Shown one piece after another: positions 60,857 through 64,000 of a stretch of 64,000 nt of DNA. Source of the DNA: Gossypium raimondii (taxonomy: Eukaryota > Streptophyta > Magnoliopsida > Malvales > Malvaceae). The notes below the pieces were generated by a model, which worked only from the letters and a program-made list of their open reading frames with translations, was not told where the DNA came from and did no database searches. Numbering within the stretch: position 1 is the first letter of the stretch; each line of letters begins with the position of its first letter. The stretch is taken from positions 2,914,001 to 2,978,000 of the forward strand of contig NC_068565.1 of NCBI RefSeq assembly GCF_025698545.1, written 5' to 3'. The position numbers and the translations under genes were made by a program.

Positions 60857-61011
60857 GGAGAAAAGTTAGGGTTTCAAGGGTTCAAAGCTCTATTGGTTAG
60901 TCAATTTAGTCCATTTTCTTGTAATTTTTATGTTTTTGGAATCCCAGTATTAAATACTACCCAACCCATGTCAAAATTTTAGAAATTATTAAGTTTTTAA
61001 GTGATGTTTAT

Positions 61012-61235
61012 GTTGAATAATTTTAGTATTAGGGATTAAATTGATAGATTTTTAAGTTAAAAGTGAAAAAGAATTGAATTGTAGAATAAATTGTAAATTT
61101 TGAGTAATAAATTGTAAATTTTAAGTCTGTTTATGTTGAATAATTTTAGTATTAGGGATTAAATTGATAGATAAGTTAAAAGTGAAAAAGAATTGAATTG
61201 TAGAATAAATTGTAAATTTTGAGTAATAAGGACTA
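61012..61235. repeat. Two-copy tandem repeat, about 110 bp
   Basis: The unit beginning 'gttgaataattttagtatta' and ending 'gtaaattttgagtaat' occurs at about 61012-61120 and again from about 61131, nearly unchanged except for a small deletion ('agatttttaagtt' against 'agataagtt'). A local tandem duplication inside LTR-like DNA. Confidence 0.75.
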
Positions 61236-61440
61236 AATTGTGAAAATTTTGATGTTTAGGGATTTAAGTGAAATTAGAGAGTTAAATCTAGTTTAAAGTG
61301 GAAATTGAATGAAAATATAGAATTGATTGTGAAGAAATAAAATTAGTCTCGATATAGGGACTAAATTAGAATTTAGACAAATGTTGAGTAAAAATTAAAA
61401 TATGCAATTTGAAATTAAATTGTATTGTATTGATGAATTT

Positions 61441-62430
61441 TAATTGTTTTAATTCCGTAGCTAACGTCGTACCGGAATCCTCGACTAAAAAGGGGAAAGA
61501 TAAAGTCGACGAGGAATAGCTTGGAATTTCTGGTTTGTATTTCTATAATCCGAATTTAGTTGTTAATTGTTATAATTCAATTTAATGTACATGGTAAGTG
61601 CTGAGGTGAGAATTATTGTGTTTTACAATTGAAATGGATTGATTTAGTATGTGATGAATTTATTGAATTTATATTGATTGAATTGGTTTATATATATATA
61701 TTGAATATATTGATTATTTGAATTGAAATGAATATTGGTTGTATTTGAAAAGTGAATTGAAACCCTATTAACTGTATTGGGCTAAGTCGAATATAGATGG
61801 CATGCCATAGGATTGGAAAAGTTCAGAGATTTCTTCGACTTCGAGTCGATGAGACAATGGGTGTCAATTTACTACTTTGGATTAATTTGATGAGGCACTG
61901 GGTGCCAATTTACTTCAGTTTAACCGATGAGACACTGGGTGCCAAATTATTATTTCAAATTATCTGATGAGGCACTGGGTGCCAAACTGGTGTGTTTGGT
62001 TGGATCCGTGTATCCGTTCAAGTCCGAGTCGTGTTAATAGGGGTAAATGAATAATAAAGTTTTATAATTGATATTGAAATGGCATGGTATGAGAAATGGA
62101 AGTGAAATAGTGAATTGAAAATAGAATGTGAAATATGTTGCAAATATATGGAATATATGAGTTATATACTCATGAAATGACTATGGAATGGATATCGCAA
62201 TTGTATAATGAAATGTGAAATAAATTGTGAAAAGCTATTTATATAGCAAGTATGAGAATTGAGATATTTGTGAAACAAATGAAATATGATATGGTTGTTG
62301 TAATAATTAAATATTAATATGTGTTTATATTTCAATTGTATATTTGTAATTTCTTATCTTTAAATATTGAATTATAGAAATACCATGAGTTTATACTCAA
62401 CAGACGGTTTTGTTTCCGTCACTTGAGTTA
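61441..62430 (+). mobile_element. Gypsy-type LTR segment with four short tandem repeats
   Basis: Contains 'gtagctaacgtcgtaccgga' and 'aaagtcgacgaggaa', phrases I recall from cotton Gypsy LTRs. Four spaced copies of 'gatgaggcactgggtgcca' start at 61848, 61889, 61926 and 61966. No coding frame. Neither border nor a target duplication could be fixed; it may belong with the LTR end at 60586. Confidence 0.5.
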
Positions 62431-62859
62431 GGTACTTAACTTTTAAGTTTTAATATTATAATATTATAATATATATATATTAACTTTAAATATTTGTAAT
62501 ATATATACACTTATGCTGCCTCAATTATGACCATTGGCATAATTATCCCTTTGGTCCCTTTAATTTTTCTTTAATCTATAATTCAACTTTCACCATTTAT
62601 ACAATTTAGTCCTTTTACCTAATTACTCTTAATTCATGCAATTTCACCTAACCAAAACCTAATTAACTACACAACTAACTTCATAAATATTTTTAATAAA
62701 TATTTACTAGTTCGATTTACGGTAACGGAGTCTCGAAAATGCACTTTATGACACCCATGACTATCGGGTCGTTATAATTTTACTCATCATTCTACCCGCA
62801 TAACCCTTTTAAGTTATTTCATCATCATTATCCCATACATTGAAGTTTAAACATTTATC

Positions 62860-63473
62860 TATTTGTATATCACGCCCGAATAAATTAAAAATGCATCACC
62901 TTAAGTGTTACGTTTATTTTTTTTCCACGCGATGCATAAAAAAGGAATTTTTTTTTTAAACCGAGGCAAATGTTCATTATTTCGAATTTAGAAAAGTTGT
63001 GTTCCTAACTTACGGAATATGACTTCCTTCTAAAACAGTGATAGTCGAATATTTATTTTAAAATAAATAAAACGTGATTTAAGTAACGATCATTTGGTGT
63101 TTATCTTCGTTTTCGAAGATTTAAGGCATTGTGTCCTCACTTATGAGACGTGATCCTTTTTCTCGATTAACTTGAAATGAACCTTTTTCGGGAAAATTAT
63201 TTTAGTTAGATAGTGCCTTAATACAAAAAGGATCGTATTTTAAATTCTCTTCAAATTTTCAAGTCACGACACTAAGACACTAAGTAATCAATTATGTATC
63301 AATTTTGGGCGTTACGAGAGTGCTAACCCTTCCTCGTGCGTAACCAACTCCCAAACCCATTTCTTGAATTTTGTAGACCAAAAGTCGTTGTTTTAGTAAA
63401 TCAAATTGTTTATTAAAACGATCAAATTACGAGGTGACCCAATCACACCTCACAAAAAAGGATAGGTTGCGAC
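62860..63473 (-). mobile_element. Inverted partial LTR of family 2
   Basis: Its reverse complement follows the first 600-700 bp of the solo LTR at 39655, including 'gcacgaggaagggttagcac' and the repeated 'gtaagttaggaacacaac' type of phrase. The LTR start lies at about 63473 (TCGCAACC in place of TGTCGAAACC). The inner part is missing. Confidence 0.75.
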
Positions 63474-63749
63474 TATCCTTATGCAATTTGTATCGAATTG
63501 ATATAAGTAATATTGATAGTTGCGGGTTTATGCTTTACCAAAGGAGTCGACAAGGTGTAGCAAATGGTAGATGTTGTTTTGTTGTTTATCTAGTCATCTC
63601 TTTATGCAACTTGATGTTGTTTTTGTTAGATATTATGATTTATGTTCAGCTTATTTCTAATCCTCTGTATCCCTTAAAATTATTCTAGAGAGTGTGTATG
63701 TTTCGTTAGGTGGCAAGTCTATTATATGCCAATTGTCGTCAAATATAAT

Positions 63750-64000
63750 TGTCGAAACCGTTTTTTTTGAAAACAAAAATTTAAGTTGTCGACTTTAAAA
63801 AATAAAACTGGAGTCGCCACCGATCCTTTATTAAGGTGTGACCGGCCCACCTCAAAAATCATTTTGGTCTGCGAATTTTGAAAACAGGTTCGGGAGTCAG
63901 TTACGCACGAGGAAGGGTTAGCACCCTCGTAACGCCCAAAAATCGGTACCAAATTGACTATTTAATGTCTTTGTGTCGAAAGTTAAAAAAGATTTTAAAA
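63750..64000 (+). mobile_element. Family-2 LTR, 5' end, cut by the window edge
   Basis: Starts TGTCGAAACCG and continues with 'gagtcgccaccgatccttta' and 'gcacgaggaagggttagcac', as in the LTR at 36346. It runs off the right end of the window, so whether a full element follows cannot be seen. It faces the inverted partial copy at 62860-63473 head to head, about 280 bp apart. Confidence 0.85.

Noticed and set aside
61848..61990. Four regularly spaced 20-bp repeats, CRISPR-like at first sight
   Set aside because: Spacing is about 37-41 bp with imperfect repeats inside a plant LTR; CRISPR arrays are not expected in a plant nuclear genome.

Overview
This is nuclear DNA from a flowering plant, most likely a eudicot. 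Genes are split by many GT-AG introns, the intergenic DNA is very AT-rich, and LTR retrotransposons, LINEs, hAT and foldback elements are packed between the genes. The large Gypsy-type LTRs with 'cacgggcgtgtg' phrases and the conserved 'gaggaagggttagcaccctc' block remind me of cotton (Gossypium, Malvaceae). That assignment is from memory and is not proven here. I see no rRNA, tRNA, CRISPR array or bacterial operon.

Layout. 0-4.7 kb: a solo Gypsy-type LTR with a perfect 5-bp target duplication, a decayed hAT-like element and a decayed Myb/SANT-like fragment. 4.7-16.4 kb (-): a complete 22-exon molybdenum cofactor sulfurase gene (ABA3/LOS5 type, 788 aa), with a hAT element in intron 10 and a 1-kb long-TIR element 176 bp upstream of its ATG. 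16.6-20.4 kb: repeats. 20.4-33.5 kb (-): two intact 2-oxoglutarate/Fe(II) dioxygenase genes of the feruloyl-CoA 6'-hydroxylase family, separated by a duplicated flank. One copy of that flank has been swollen by LINE and MITE insertions; the other carries a SINE-like insertion. 33.7-48.6 kb: a transposon graveyard with a Copia remnant, two solo LTRs of one family 121 bp apart (one holding a hAT element), and a nearly full-length Copia element inserted into a LINE ORF1-like sequence. 48.6-52.1 kb: an orphan dioxygenase flank, an intact inverted dioxygenase gene (+) and a short dioxygenase fragment (-). 52.6-57.3 kb (+): a complete 13-exon MurD gene (UDP-N-acetylmuramoylalanine--D-glutamate ligase, 509 aa) with a plausible plastid-targeting N-terminus. 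57.7-59.0 kb (-): a dioxygenase pseudogene. 59.6-64 kb: microsatellites and pieces of Gypsy-type LTRs.

The functional content is three things. First, a Moco-sulfuration enzyme that activates aldehyde oxidase and xanthine dehydrogenase, and so supports abscisic acid synthesis. Second, a local cluster of feruloyl-CoA 6'-hydroxylase-like enzymes (three intact genes, one pseudogene, one fragment, two flanks without genes) of the type that opens the route to scopoletin. Third, a MurD homologue, a peptidoglycan-pathway enzyme of cyanobacterial/plastid type. They are neighbours, not an operon; only the dioxygenases are related to each other. All exon models were read by eye from splice sites, frame continuity and family conservation, without transcripts.
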